A DNA stretch of 64,000 nucleotides from Cycas panzhihuaensis. Its lineage: Eukaryota; Cycadophyta. Where the stretch lies: NCBI GenBank assembly GCA_023213395.1, contig CM041465.1, positions 72,733,741 through 72,797,740 of the forward strand, given 5' to 3'. This document shows, piece after piece, positions 11,684 to 23,354 of the stretch. A program made the translations under genes and the position numbers. Numbering within the stretch: the first letter of the stretch is position 1; every line of letters starts with the position of its first letter. The notes under the pieces are model-generated. The model saw nothing but the letters and a program-made list of their open reading frames with translations. It ran no database searches and was not told where the DNA came from.

Positions 11684-12978
11684 CCCAAAACAACCTCATT
11701 TTCCATCTCTTCTTCCACCTTCTCTTCTCGCTTCTCTTTCTTCCACATGAGTTTTCTGTAGGAATGCCCTGCAACACTCAAGTTCCTTGTGCTCTAGCCT
11801 GAGATCCACCCATTGCAACTTTGATCTGCGGTAGCAAGCTCACTAACAAATATCTCCAAGCAAGGATTCATGCTCAAGTTTGGCCTCCACACCCTTCCTA
11901 TAACTTTCAGCAAGTTTGTTTCCATTATAAGATCCTCCTGATGACCCCCCTGTAAGCATATCAGATCTGTTATTTCCTATTGTTTTCAAGGACAGACTTG
12001 CCTCCTACTCAGCCCAGTAGGTACTATTTCATTATTGTTCTATGTCTTTCCTTTGGATTATCTTGTAAAATGTTAGATCTTTGAACACATCCTTTCTTTC
12101 CTTATTTTTTAGTATATACTAGAGGTATTCCTCCATTTCCAGTTTTTTTGCCCTCTTCATCTCCCTACCCTCTCCTGGTTATTTCCAAGGAGGCTATGGG
12201 AGAGGATCCACAAAGAGTGAGAGAAAGGAACCAAGGCGGGTTCCCATACCCAACTAGGCCTTCTCCTGAAGGGCAACCCCCCTTATCCTCTTTCCTCTCT
12301 TCCGCTAGTGCCTCTCGTGAGCAACCACAAAGTCTCTGGGATTTGGCCTATGCTGGATATCAACGTATGTAGCCCTTATTGTGTTGTTTCTAGGCCTGCA
12401 TGCCTCTCTTGGGTAGCTCTTCCAGCCCCAAATGGCATCCCTCATCCATCTTGGGTCGCGACTTAGGCAACATTATAATTTGTTGCACGTAGCATACTTG
12501 CAACATAGGCAACCTTCGTAAACTTCGTGATGTTTGCTTCCTTTACTATTCACTACCAATAGGCTGTCCCAATCTATTGTTTCCTATGTCTAAGGGTAGT
12601 GTGGAGGTGCACTTGTTAGAGGGTTAACCATTTCGAGGCTAACCTCCCCTACACCTTGTCTTGTGTTGTTGGTTTTCTTGGGAGATGTAGAGTCATTCTT
12701 TGGTGGAAGATTATTTAACTTGAAACACTTTAACTTGTAACATTTCAACATTTTGCTATTATACATATATGCATATACTTACTTTGTAGCCTAGCATCTC
12801 CTTTAGAAAGGGAAAGGAACTTTGTGATTATAGGTTTGACACACCACTTGCAGAGAAAAGTAAATGGCGATAATCCATGTGTGTTTCTTGGCCTCCTTTT
12901 CTTTGGTTGTCCCAATCTTTATATAGTTCCTCTTTCCTTTGCATTTTTTCTTGCTTCTTTCCTTTCATTTTGGGGGAG

Positions 12979-13077
12979 GTAAGGAAACCCCTATGCTGCT
13001 CATGCATCGGGAGAAGGAAAAGAGGATACAGATGTAGTGCAAGACGAAGATCACGTTTAGCTGCATTGCTCTTCCAG
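12979..13077 (+). other. Candidate intron inside the Tat LTR
   Basis: GAG|GTAAGG at 12979 and GCTCTTCCAG| ending 13077 frame a 99-bp GT-AG interval downstream of the LTR TATA box. The same donor and acceptor with similar spacing occur in the diverged Tat-C LTR (minus strand, 58133 to 58023, 111 bp). Conservation of both sites in a much-diverged LTR suggests a leader intron. No transcript evidence is available. Confidence 0.35.
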
Positions 13078-13928
13078 GTATGCCGCTTTCATTTCGTTGG
13101 TCTTTTCTTGCTTCTTTTAGCTTGTATGTTTGCATGAAAAGACATAAGGGAATGAAGTAAAAAGGAACCAACTCGCATCATCATCTTACACATTAGTTCA
13201 CATTTAGGAAAGAGCATCCGTTAGGGGATATCCCCTCTCTTCTTTCGTTCAATTGCATTGCCATGAATTTTGTATAATACCTTGGTTTATCTCTTTGTTT
13301 TTCTTTCCCTTGTTTAAAACGAAATAAGAGTGAGGATTTACCTTTGAGGGAAAAGTATATTTATTGTTCTTCGCACATATATTCTTTACATACCTCTCTT
13401 TTGCACAAACATACAACTAGTCTCCACCCCATTATTGCATATAGAGATTAGACCCCTTCACATGCGGAGTGGTGGGAATTCCTTCCACTACCACTCTTTG
13501 TCTGTCTAACATCCTTTTTAGGTGGGTTAGCCCTTAGAGGACCCGTCCCCTAAGACCTTCCTCCATTTACCTCATCATACCTATACACATCTCACCTACG
13601 TCCCTTAGCCTTTTTTCCATGAGGATCCACTTCCTCGTTAGGTCTTGCCTTCCTAATCTCGCCATCCAAGTGCGAGAAGACCCTTGTTTTGAGGTTACTC
13701 GGGTAACCAAGGACATCCCTCACCATCGCTACTCTTTAAAATCAAAAGTCAAGTTACTTAGAGGAAGTCGTGTGCTATTTGTGGGTCTCGAACCTGTGTT
13801 CTGATGCACAGACACCTTGTGTGGGTGCTTCTTTGCATTTGTTGGTTTGATCCCTTTATTCTGGAGCCTTCTATCAATAGTCTTAATTCCAACTAGGTGT
13901 GGTTACCATCCCCATAGACACGATTCCA

Positions 13929-13948
13929 TTGGTGACCATACTAAGGAC
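13929..13948 (+). other. Tat-B primer binding site region
   Basis: Immediately after the LTR end comes TTGGTGACCATACTAAGGAC, where the primer site must lie. It is not the initiator-Met type. I recall related Tat elements starting TTGGCGACTCC..., which would make this a decayed form, but I cannot name the tRNA with certainty. Confidence 0.55.
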
Positions 13949-13950
13949 CT

Positions 13951-14073
13951 GTGAGTAAGGGAATTAGTCTTTCTCTCTTCCTTATTAGTGCTACTACCTC
14001 TTGGTAGTTTTCCCTTTTGATTTTGTTGGGCAGCCCCCAATACGTGCACTACATTGTTCCTCTCTTCTTCCAG
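13951..14073 (+). other. Candidate leader intron upstream of Tat-B gag
   Basis: GTGAGTAAGG (strong donor) lies at 13951 and a pyrimidine tract ending CTTCTTCCAG| at 14073 gives a 123-bp GT-AG interval between the primer site and the gag ATG at 14185. Prediction only. Confidence 0.3.
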
Positions 14074-14184
14074 TGCATAGGCAAGACTTACATGCGGCGA
14101 TTCTCATGTCATTTACGAGGCCTACCTCCGTTGTTGGAAGAGCCCTCATATCATTCCCTTCCCACATCGGATCTTAATCTAATC

Positions 14185-15975
14185 ATGGAGGGATCTCTTT
14201 CAGATTAGGCATACCACACTTATGTGTTCGATTCCCTTAAGCCACCTACTTCCTTCCAAGGGTCCGCCTAAGGAAGTGAAGATCCCATTTATTATCTGGG
14301 TGACCAACCACACCCCCAATCTCACTATTCCTCTACTCACGGAGTAGAAACTTCATCTCCTTTAGAGTTTTTCCGCCCCCATGGAAATTCTTATGAGGAT
14401 CATCCTGTGGGGTCTGCTTTATATGAGGCTCTATCTACCTCTTACGATTAGGTAGATACCCCTCCCACTGATGTAGTAGAAGCCTTGAGCTAATGTTTCC
14501 AAGCCACTCGTCTCCAACCACACCCAAAGTGGTTTGAGAATGTCTTGTGAAGCGTTGTGCCTCTTTCTTCTACATCTCCTTCACCTCGCTCATCTCATTC
14601 AGTTGATTTATCCATGATGAGCCTACCTATTATCTCTTCTTTTTCCCCCAATAGTGTATGCCCCTTGGTAACCACTCAGGGCATGTCATCTTCCCAACCC
14701 GAGTCGAGCATGCCCCTAGCTAGTCAAACCACTAGTCCTCCTCAAATCATTGTTTATCCACCTACTGGACCTAAGGGACCTACATATCCCCCTGCTTCTA
14801 GTTATGTGGGGTCTGGCCCCACACAATCCCAATACCAACTTGGGGAACCTTCTCTCTACTTACCTCCCAGTTACACTGCTCAACCGTGGGGGCATGGTAA
14901 AGGGAACTCCCTGTCTACTTATGGGGTAGACCCTCTACATCCTTATGGGGTCGCACCACCCACAGGCAGCCCATATGGATAGAATCCAGTCCCTCAACCC
15001 TCCTTTCTGCCATCTTGTGTGGTGTCTCACATCACGCCCTTTCAAGGAGGGCTAATTCTTTCCCAAGGATTATTCCCTCAAGCTCCTTTTTAACAAGGAG
15101 CATTCTCTCTAAGAGGGATGGGCACGTTATATCTGTCTGCTCCCATGCAAGTTTCTTCAAATGCGGGATTCATGGCTCCTCACCAAGCGGTGGGAGGATA
15201 ACATCCCCTTTCAAACCAAACTCTCCAAGGAGGATTTGGGTAAACCTACCTGCCATCATTTCCAGCTTCTGTTAATCCTATAGTCTAATCAAGGGTGCGC
15301 CCTTTTATGGACTGTCGGTCAACCCCCTTATTTGTTGAGGCATTAAGAACCAACTTACCGTCTCACCCCCCTAAAGTCCCCAAATTCGATGGGACTTTAT
15401 CGCAAGACCCAGCGGAGTATATCTGTAGCTTCTCTATGGCATGTATTGACTACTGGGCCTACGACCACATCCTCATGAAACTAGTTTTGTGATCTCTTCA
15501 AGGTGATGCCCCCAAATGGTTTTATTACCTACCCATACATTCTATCTTCTCATTCCAATAGCTCATGGATGAGTTCATCAACTATTTTGACGTGGCTCAC
15601 CTATTTGAGAGTGGAATGAAATCCTTTTTATCGCTTAAACAAGGTCACGATGAAATGAATCATGACTTTATGCGGCGTTTCTATGACCTTCTTCATTCCA
15701 GTAAAGCTAATTTGCCTAAGGAGTTGAAGAGGGAACTTTTTATCAATACCCTTCGTCTAGAAGTCCACATAGAAGTCCTCAAGATGGGGGTAACTATGTG
15801 TGACTCCACCATAGTAAAGTGCTTGGCACTCGAGACCATTGAGATCTAGGCTGGACTCAAGAAGCCTCTAAAGTCCTTATAGCAACGTGAGGCATCACCA
15901 CTATCAAAAGAAACCAAAACCCAGTAACCCACTAGGTCTTCTTCCCATTCTAACAAGAAGACTCTAGACCCTGTT
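14185..15975 (+). pseudogene. Tat-B gag, N-terminal and capsid part
   Basis: One frame runs from ATG 14185 to the chromovirus insertion. It has a Pro/Ser/Tyr-rich N-terminal region (for example PPSYTAQPWGHGKG, YGVDPLHPYGVAPPTG), then the Retrotrans_gag capsid region (FDGTLSQDPAEYICSFSMAC, LMDEFINYFDVAHLFESG, KQGHDEMNHDFMRRFYDLL, LKRELFINTLR). Several in-frame stops are consistent with CAG/CAA/TGG decay. It is the direct counterpart of Tat-C gag (62504-63990, minus). The frame stops after KKTLDP at the CTGTT/CTCTT target duplication and resumes at 22011. The role is particle assembly and genomic RNA packaging. Confidence 0.85.
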
Positions 15976-16355
15976 TGTTAGGATACCACTCATTAATGAT
16001 AATTGCACACCAATATAATAAGTAAATAACTCCAAAAGAGCACTTGTATTGCAATACCCTTTGAGCGGGCAACCTCCCAATTACATGCAATAATAATGAT
16101 ATTTAAGATACCACACTCTAAGGATTACATAAATATATATATGGATCTATGCTTACTACTCAACCTGCTCCTTATGCATGTGGGATATTACATAAATATA
16201 TATAGTACTCAATGACCACTACACAACCTTCTACTTATGCATGTGGGATATTAAGAAAAGGGAAGAAGTGAAAGAATTAAAGATATAAGAGAGAGAAGAA
16301 GTAGAAGATATAAGAGAATATAAGAGAAGGTAAGTTAGGGGTTGAATCCCTAACA
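15976..16355 (-). repeat. Chromovirus 3' LTR
   Basis: 380 bp; TGTTAG...CTAACA ends are present in both orientations. It differs from 21626-22005 at roughly two dozen positions. The element is on the minus strand, so this is its 3' LTR. Confidence 0.92.
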
Positions 16356-16357
16356 AA

Positions 16358-16370
16358 GTCCCACTCTTAA
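16358..16370 (-). other. Chromovirus polypurine tract
   Basis: On the minus strand the purine-rich AAGAGTGGGAC lies two bases before the 3' LTR start, where plus-strand priming would occur. Confidence 0.6.
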
Positions 16371-17720
16371 AAAACCTTTGCCCTAAAAGCTTGGTGATCT
16401 TAGGGTGCTATAGGATAAATTGTTCATTCTCCTAGGTTGCATCTTCTTGCGGAAGTTGTTTCCATTTGATGAGATACTCAATAATTTGTTTGGATCGTAG
16501 ATGTCGAATTCTTTGGTCGATGATACATTCTGGAATGAGTTGAAGTTGCCCCTTCTCATTTAAGATAGATAATTCTGTTTAAACTTGTACTTGTTACCCA
16601 ATTACCTTCTTGAGACATGAAACATGAAAGACATTATGGATCCTTAATAGTGGTGGTAAGTCCAAGGCATATGCAACTTCACCAATCTTCTTGAGAATTT
16701 TGTTAGGCCCATAAAATCGAGGTTGTAACTTATGTTTCCCATTCCGTTTGAGAGATGTCTGATTATATGGTTGCAACCGTAACTATACCCAATCACCTAG
16801 CTAAAATGCTTGTTCACTTCGCCCTTTATTTGCCTATTGTTTCATCTGATTTTGTGTAAGGTTCAAATTTTCCTTAAGTAGCTTAAGAATCTATATTGTT
16901 TGTTGGATGTGGTCTTTGACTACTTGAACCTTAGAACTGATTATGGCATAGTTTTTAAGTGTGGCTGGTTCATAGCTATATAATGCTTGGAACAGAGTCA
17001 CTCCTATTGATGCATGATAGGTTGTATTATCCCACCATTATACTAAAGGAAGCCAATGATGCCACTGCCCCTACTTATCTGAAGCATAACATCAAAGGTA
17101 TCCTTCAAGGCACTTATTGACCACCTCAGTTTATCCATTTGTTTGTGGATAGTAGGCTGAGCTTATTGTCAGTTTAGTACCAAGTAGATGGAAGAGTTCT
17201 GTCTAGAAGTTACTGGTAAACTTGGGATCCTGACCACTGACTATGCATTTGGGCATGCCATGCAACCTATATATATCCTTTAAAAAGACCTCAACAATTT
17301 GCTTTACCTTATATGTGGCCTGAATACCACAAAAATGAGCATATTTAGTTAGCCTATCAACAACCACTAGTATAACATCTTTTCCTTCTAACTTGGGTAG
17401 ACCCACGATGAAGTCCATAGAAATTTCTTCCCATCGTTGATTTGGTATAGGAAGGGGTTGTAGCAATCCTAGAGACTTGACTGTTTCTGTCTTATGTCGT
17501 TGACAAATTTCATATGAGGAAACATATCTCTTTATATCTCCTTTTTGTCCCTTCCAAAAGAAAGATTGTTTTAAGTGGTGGTATGTTCGTAGGAACCCTA
17601 AGTGACTTATTGTTGGAGAGGCATGTGCATCATGTAAAATTTGCTCCTTAAGGCTAGAGTGAGGGCATATATATATTTGATTCTTATACCAGAGAACATT
17701 TGAAGACCATGTATAATGGG
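16371..17720 (-). pseudogene. Chromovirus integrase with chromodomain
   Basis: Minus strand, in order: a zinc-binding region (HDAHASPTISHLGFL ... YVSSYEICQRHK), in which the first Cys of the CxxC pair is Tyr (TGT to TAT); the catalytic core (EISMDFIVGLPKL, first Asp; SGQDPKFTSNF, second Asp; a decayed HPQTxGxTExVN region, Glu); a C-terminal domain (GEVAYALDLPPLLRIHNVFH, VSCLKKVIG); and a chromodomain (LNEKGQLQLIPECI, LRSKQIIEYLIKWKQLP). In this family the chromodomain directs insertion to chromatin carrying particular histone marks. Multiple stops and the Tyr substitution make it inactive. Confidence 0.85.
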
Positions 17721-18470
17721 TTGAATGCCCTACTCCATCTTGAAGGTCTTGAATGATCTACTTTGTAAAGGAGTCCTCATCCAATTCTTGCTTGGCAACT
17801 GCTATCGAAGAGGGATTGATTATCATGATAGAATATAGTGTAGAGCCTTCTTCCTTATGAGATAAAGCATCAACAACTATATTATCCTTGTCTTTTTTAT
17901 ATATGATTTCAAAGTCAAAATCTTGCATTTTGGTGGCCCATTTTTGTTGTTCCTCAAATGCTGTCCTTTAAGATAGGAAATATTTTAAGCTATCATGGTC
18001 TGTTTTAATTTGGAAATGTGTTCCCAATAAATATTGTCGTAATTTCCTAACTGCATAAAGAATTGCTAACATCTCCTTCTCATAGGTGGATTTGACTTGT
18101 TCCTTGAGTATAAGTTTTCCTTCTTACATTAAGACTACTCCAATGCCTTGCCCCGATGCATCACATTAAATGATGAAGGTCTTTGTAAAGTCTAGTATTG
18201 CAAGGATTGGTGTGGTAGTTAAAGCCAGCTTTAGGCATTCAAATGCTTCAGAGGACTTATCATTCCAATGGAAGGAATCCTTTTTTAACAAGTTGATTAA
18301 AGGGGAAGCAATCCTTGCATAGCCTTGAACAAACTTTCGATAATATCCTATGGTTCCTAAGAATCCACGAAGGCCCTTGATGTTTTTAGGTTTAGACCAA
18401 TTTGTGATAACTGCTATTTTCTTAGGATTTACCTTGACTCCTTCTTGAGAGATAATATGGCCCAAATATT
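17721..18470 (-). pseudogene. Chromovirus RNase H
   Basis: It follows RT with the usual tether (MGHIISQEGVKVNPKKI, LRGFLGTIGYYRKFVQGYA) and the gypsy RNase H motifs: CDASGQGIG, KEMLAILYAVRKLRQYLLG, KTDHDSL and VVDALSHK. It degrades RNA in RNA-DNA hybrids during reverse transcription. A few stops interrupt it. Confidence 0.8.
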
Positions 18471-19140
18471 CTATTTATGTTTGCCTAAATTGACATTTTG
18501 ATTTTTTTGCATAAAGTTGGTTGTCTGTAAGCACCTATAATGCCTTATCAACATGCTGAAGATGGTCTTCCCACGTCTGTTGAAGATCAAAATGTCATAA
18601 AAAAAGACTAACATGAACTTCCTTAAGTAAGGCCGAAAGAGTTTATTCATGAGTCCTTGAAAGGTGGATGGGGAATTAGTGAAGCTAAATGGCATGACTA
18701 AAAATTCATAGTGACCTTCAAGTATACGAAATGTTGTTTTATAAACATCCTCTACTTTGATCTTGATTTGATGGTATCCTGATTGCAAGTCCAATGATGT
18801 GAAGAACATTGCTCCATGGAGTTGATCCAAGAGTTCATCGATGACTGGTATAGGAAATTTATCCTTGATAGTTATCTTATTGAGCTCGCAATAGTTTACA
18901 CACATGCGAAATAAGCCATCCTTTATTCTTACTAAAATCACTGGGGCAGAAAGTATACTTTTATTTTCCCTAATAATACCAGCATTAAGGAGTTGTTGAA
19001 CTAGTCGTTTAATTTCATTCTTTTGTTGGTAGGGATATCGGTATGGTCAAATACAAGGAGGATAACTACCAGCTACTAGGTCAATGCTATGATCTTGGTC
19101 ATGTAATGGGGGAAGACCTTGAGGAATATCCTAAAAGACC
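18471..19140 (-). pseudogene. Chromovirus reverse transcriptase
   Basis: The reverse transcriptase core reads [71 protein letters not shown] and [10 protein letters not shown]. The last motif should be xxDD: the first catalytic Asp is Tyr, so polymerase activity is lost. A stretch of 156 codons (18471-18941) is open. Upstream are [17 protein letters not shown] and the protease. Confidence 0.85.
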
Positions 19141-19720
19141 TAGTTATGGCGGTGAAGTACCAATTTTAAGTCATTTGGTATAGCATCATCTTGGAGAATG
19201 TCCCCTTCTCTTGGAAGTTTTTGACCTTCAAGAGCATAACATTTGGAAATGATTCCTGTACCACCCTTTTTAATAAGCCTCTCCATACAGTGTGAGTCGA
19301 TGATTTGGGTTGGTGGAGGAATGATCCCATTCAATTGATAGTCAATTCCTTTAGAAGTAAATCAGATGAAGAGCTCTTACATATTTAGTTGAATGGTCCC
19401 TAGTGGTTTGAGCCATTGTACCCCTAATATAACATCAAGTCCTCCAACGGGAATGGCATACATAGAAGTGGAGAGGTGATAGTCACCAATTTGCAACTTG
19501 ATATTGTGGCATTTTCCCCCATAAGCGAGTGTCCCTCCATTAGCCACCATAACTTGAAAACTTTTGACAGGATATGGAAAACAGTTGAGTTCTTAAGCAA
19601 GTTTTCGATTAATAAAATTGTGGGTGCTCCTAGAATCTATGAGGACAACCACCTTCCTTTTCATAATGTACCCAATAAGTTTGAGTGTCTGAGGGGCTAC
19701 AATTCCAGCTAGGGCATGCA
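19141..19720 (-). pseudogene. Chromovirus protease and RT leader
   Basis: The retropepsin active-site region reads VVLIDSRSTHNFINRKLA, where family members have DSGSTHNFI: the Gly after DS is Arg. It continues with ANGGTLAYGG, LSTSMYAIPVGGLDVILGVQ and WLKPLGTIQ, all typical of gypsy proteases. It would cleave the gag-pol polyprotein. Stops and the Gly loss make it inactive. Confidence 0.8.
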
Positions 19721-20714
19721 CATATATAGTAGCAGTATCTTCTTCTTCCTCCTTAGGTGGGTCACAATCATTATTTTTTGGCTCTAATAAGGCTTCTTCT
19801 ACTGGTTCCTCATCTTGAACATCCTCAATTATGAATAAGCATCATTCAAGACACTTATGGTCTTTATTCTACTTTTGGTTACAATGAAAATATAACCCTT
19901 TCAATCATTTCTCATCCATCTCTTAGGAAGCCATTTGTTGTACACCAGGAACCTAAAATTGTGGTCACTTTTCTAGAAATGTTTATTAGGGGGGTCAGGA
20001 TGCCTTATTTTTTGCTTCAATATGTCGAGCAAAATTAATAGCTGTAGAGATGTTATTAGGTTTTCAGAGTCGCAACTTATGTCTGATGTCATCTCGTAAC
20101 CCACCAATATATAACTAAAGTAATTTATCTTGATAAAGACCATCAACCCTTGTGGACAGATGTTGGTATTCTACTATATAAGCTGAAACAATCCCTTCCT
20201 ATCTAACTTTAGCTAACTGGTTAAAGTGGTCATGATCCCAAGTACTGTCATATTGAGCTATAAGATCCTTGACAAAACCCTCCCATTGATAACTAAGCCT
20301 ACCAATTATTTTCATAACCCATTGGTAGGGTTTAGTTTCCATGTGTAGAGAAGCAAGAAGGATCTTCTTATCTACTAGAACTTGATGAAGAGAAAAGTAT
20401 TATTCTATTTGGGTGATCCAGGTACGTACATCTGTGCCATTGAACTTCTTGATTTCTACTTTGGGAAGGAAGTTCAGATGAAAGTGCCTACCATCATTAC
20501 CTTCATCTTCTTTAGTGAACTGACCCCCACCTATATGAGTAGTATCATCAAGGTCACTCTTTTCTTCCTTAAGAGGTTTCATCGATGTGAGCTCTAGCAT
20601 TACTGCTTCAAAATTTTCATTGAAGTCATTTTGGATTTGTAATATATCTTCTTCAAGTTGTGAAACAACATCGTTGAGATCTTGAGTCCAACTTGGGTTC
20701 ATCTTAGAGGCCAT
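19721..20714 (-). pseudogene. Chromovirus gag
   Basis: It starts at ATG 20714 (MASKMNPSWTQDLNDVVSQL) with an open stretch to 20400 containing VEIKKFNGTDVRTWITQIE. The Retrotrans_gag core follows (VDKKILLASLHMETKPYQWV, DLIAQYDSTWDHDHFNQLAK), then a nucleic-acid-binding knuckle (GLYFHCNQK..NKDHKC) in which the first Cys has become Tyr, and an acidic tail (EEEEDTATIYVHALAG). Stops at several CAG/TGG-type positions. Confidence 0.8.
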
Positions 20715-21609
20715 TAGTCCACAAGACCTAAGTTGAATCCTGGTTGGTAAATGTGACTGAAAAGGATTTGATAGGGTGTCTATAGACTATTATCCCCAAT
20801 ATTTTATAATGAGGCAATATGGATTTTATTTTATTTTTTGCTTTTTGCTTTTTGCTTTTTGCTTTTTTGCTTTTTTACTTTTTTGGGCCTTTGGTTGGTG
20901 TGACTATGTGCGTATGAACTGATGACAAACTGGCTAGACACACTCGATTTAACAAATAGATGATGACTAACTCATTGACTGACTAAGTGCGTACAACCCA
21001 CTAATAGACTGACCAGGTACACTAGGTATGGGCTTGTTTGGTTTGTAGGCCCTTTGATATATTGATCTCAGATGTAAATAGTATCAACTTACATAGGCAA
21101 ATGCTCTACTCTGTAGTTGTACTACTCCATCTCTAGGGCACGTGGAGAGTAACTTCCTAGGGCTAACTATTTACTGGTACACTACAAATTACAGGCGGTT
21201 AATAGGTTTCCTATGGTTACCTATACTAGGAAGGCTTATTTAGGGGGTCCTCCTATATACCCGCAGGTACGTGGAGGCACAATTCCGTAGCCGAGTTCTG
21301 TCTAAGGCTTGATTCAGGAGTGTGATCTCTAGTCCTTTACGCAAGAGATGGAAAAGCTACAATGCGCTTAGTCAAAAATGACAGATCCTCATGATATTTA
21401 TAGACCCTCGGCACAGGGTCTCTATCTAAATGCAAAAGAGAACTTCCCGGTGGTAGTGTTAGGGTAGCTACCCGATTGTAGTGTTATCTACCCCCAAAAA
21501 GCAAAGTAACTAAATGGAAATCAAATGAGAATAGATACTACTGAGAAAAAAAATGATGGAAAAAAATTAATTATTTAGTACCTTGACTCTCCCATAAGGA
21601 ATGGATCGA
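20715..21609 (-). other. Chromovirus leader, with GCTTTTT simple repeat
   Basis: Non-coding leader between primer site and gag. A run of GCTTTTT-type units lies at about 20836-20880 (AAAAAGC on the element's strand). No domain seen. Confidence 0.5.
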
Positions 21610-21623
21610 CCGCTCTGATACCA
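21610..21623 (-). other. Chromovirus primer binding site
   Basis: On the minus strand TGGTATCAGAGCGG is a perfect match to the initiator-Met tRNA complement, two bases after the 5' LTR. Confidence 0.92.
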
Positions 21624-21625
21624 CT

Positions 21626-22005
21626 TGTTAGGATACCAATCCTTAATTATAATTGCACACCAATATAATAAGTAAATAACTCCAAAATAACACTTGTATT
21701 GCAATACCCTTCAATGGGGCAACCTCCCAATTACATATAATAACAATGATATTTAAGATACCATACTCTAAGGATTACATAAATATATATATGGATATAT
21801 GCTTACTACTCAACCTCCTCCTTACGTATGTGGGATATTACATGAATATATATAGTACTCAATGGCCACTACACAACCTTCTACTTATGCATGTGGGATA
21901 TTAAGAAAAGGGAAGAACTAGAAGAAATAAAGATATAAGAGAGAGAAGAAGTAGAAGATATAAGAGAATATAAGAGAAGGTAAGTTAGGGGTTGGATCCC
22001 TAACA
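21626..22005 (-). repeat. Chromovirus 5' LTR
   Basis: 380 bp, partner of 15976-16355. Followed on the plus-strand side by the intact CTCTT duplication (22006-22010). Confidence 0.92.
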
Positions 22006-22915
22006 CTCTTACTTCATCCATACGTTCATTTGAACGTACTATGAAGGAGCTCAAGCTTCAAGCTCCTTTATCTTCCACATCTAACAAGCCAGTTCACTAG
22101 GCTTCCCGAGCTGCTCCTTGCAAGGGTGGTAACACCCAGTCCTCTCAAGGGAGGAAACCTGACTCCTCCCTTGAGAAGAAGTGGTGCTCCATCCATGGGG
22201 AGTGCTTCCACGATGATTTGTAGTGTCAGGCCCAACATCCTAAGGCTACCCCGCAACATGACTCTTCCCCCAAATAGGCGTCTAGGCCCAACTTAGACCA
22301 ACCCATTCATAGAGATCCCTTCCCCAAACATGGGGAATATGATTGCAACCCCCAATGGAAGAATAACTAGAATTGAGGGAGGTCTCCAAACCCTCGCCCT
22401 TCACAAGCCAAAGGGTAGGGTGTGAGAAAATTTTCCTCTTTCTCAGGTTCCCCTAACTGACATACCCTTTCACCTTTGCGATCCTGGAATAAGGGAAAGA
22501 AGGTCATTCAGTTACTTGAGACTACCCCATTGTATGCCTTAACCCATTCTTAAGCGATCAAATATGCGAATGATGCCTCTTCATCCACATCTCACCTTGA
22601 TCCTCTTCTAGAAACTTCTCTTTTGAAAGCCCCTGCACTTCCTAAGACCATTCGTGTGCGCCCTGGTCATTAAGACTCTCGAAGGACTCTTCCCCAACCC
22701 ACTACGAAGGGGAAACCTTTCTCTGTCATTGATGAGCTTCATACCATGGCTATCAGAATGTCCATAATGGATGTCTTGAGGAGCTGCCCTGAACAATACA
22801 CATTACTCTTGGTGGCTTTAGGATTGGGTGACATGCTCGTTCACGCCTTGGGTATCACCCCGAGTCATGAGCCTGTCATCTCTTTTGATCCTAAGGATCT
22901 TCCCCCTACTAGCGA
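22006..22915 (+). pseudogene. Tat-B gag, C-terminal part with CHHC knuckle
   Basis: It resumes the gag frame after the chromovirus: LTSSIRTFERTMKELKLQAP, then KKWCSIHGECFHDDL and a Cys, giving the spacing CxxHx4Hx4C. This CHHC knuckle, rather than the retroviral CCHC, is the one I associate with Tat gag proteins. Basic, Pro/Arg-rich sequence follows (GRSPNPRPSQAKG), then a segment conserved with Tat-C (KGKPFSVIDELHTMAIRMSI). Stops interrupt it. Likely role: nucleocapsid, RNA binding. Confidence 0.75.
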
Positions 22916-23354
22916 AAGGGAGCGCTAATGGTATTTCCATTTCACTATTACCATTGATACTCTAGATTATACTTTACGAAGAACCATTGTCGACAATGGT
23001 TCTTCTGTTAATGCCATGCCCTTGCATGTTATGCAAGAGCTTAGCATATTAGCTTTAGAATTGGTTACATGGTGGTGCTAAGGCTACAATGGTAGTGAAA
23101 GGACACCCTTAGGATCAGTGTCTATCCTGCTTACTCTCGAGGACAAGACTGTCCTCACTGATATTATAGTTCTTGATATTAATGTTGACTACAATCTCTT
23201 ATTAGGATGCCCATGGCTCGATCAGACGAGGGCCGTGTGCTCATCCCATTAGGGACAACTTAAATTCATCCATGAAGGGTGAATAAGAGTCATCTCCTAG
23301 GAGCTTCCTCCCATTAAACAACTACGTCAATCCCGTCAAGCGAGTCGTGGCTAG
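22916..23354 (+). pseudogene. Tat-B protease
   Basis: Retropepsin-type protease: FHFTITIDTLDYTLRRTIVD, then the active-site motif VDNGSSVNAMPLHVM (D-x-G-S), LEDKTVLTDIIVLDINVDYN and LLLGCPWLDQTRAVC. It matches Tat-C 61330-61730. Stops and a frame disruption after the active site make it inactive. Confidence 0.8.

Larger units (their letters stand above)
10959..13928 (+). repeat. Tat-B 5' LTR
   Basis: A 2970-bp LTR aligned along its length with 31328-34251. It now starts TACTTCC (the 3' copy has TGTTTCC, so a G-to-A change altered the terminal TG) and ends GATTCCA. It contains a TATA box, CT-rich sequence downstream of it, and a conserved GT-AG interval. Open stretches within it (for example 12148-12372, 12877-13137) are not conserved as protein between the two LTRs and are not genes. 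Confidence 0.92.
15976..22005 (-). mobile_element. Chromovirus (Ty3/gypsy, Reina-like) nested in Tat-B gag
   Basis: Two 380-bp LTRs (15976-16355, 21626-22005) are about 94% identical by eye. The target duplication is CTCTT (22006-22010; the left copy, 15971-15975, is CTGTT with one change). On the minus strand it has LTR, Met-tRNA primer site, gag, protease, RT, RNase H, integrase, chromodomain, polypurine tract and LTR. The chromodomain after integrase makes it a chromovirus, and the short LTRs and VFHVSCLKK integrase tail suggest the Reina clade. It is the youngest layer of the nest by LTR divergence, but its coding frame is broken and several catalytic residues are lost. Confidence 0.93.

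Noticed and set aside
12148-13137. Open frames inside the Tat-B 5' LTR (and 32007-33482 in the 3' LTR)
   Set aside because: Not conserved as protein between the two LTRs; LTR sequence with chance openness.
20836-20880. GCTTTTT units as a CRISPR-like or satellite array
   Set aside because: Short, imperfect simple repeat without spacers, located in the chromovirus leader.
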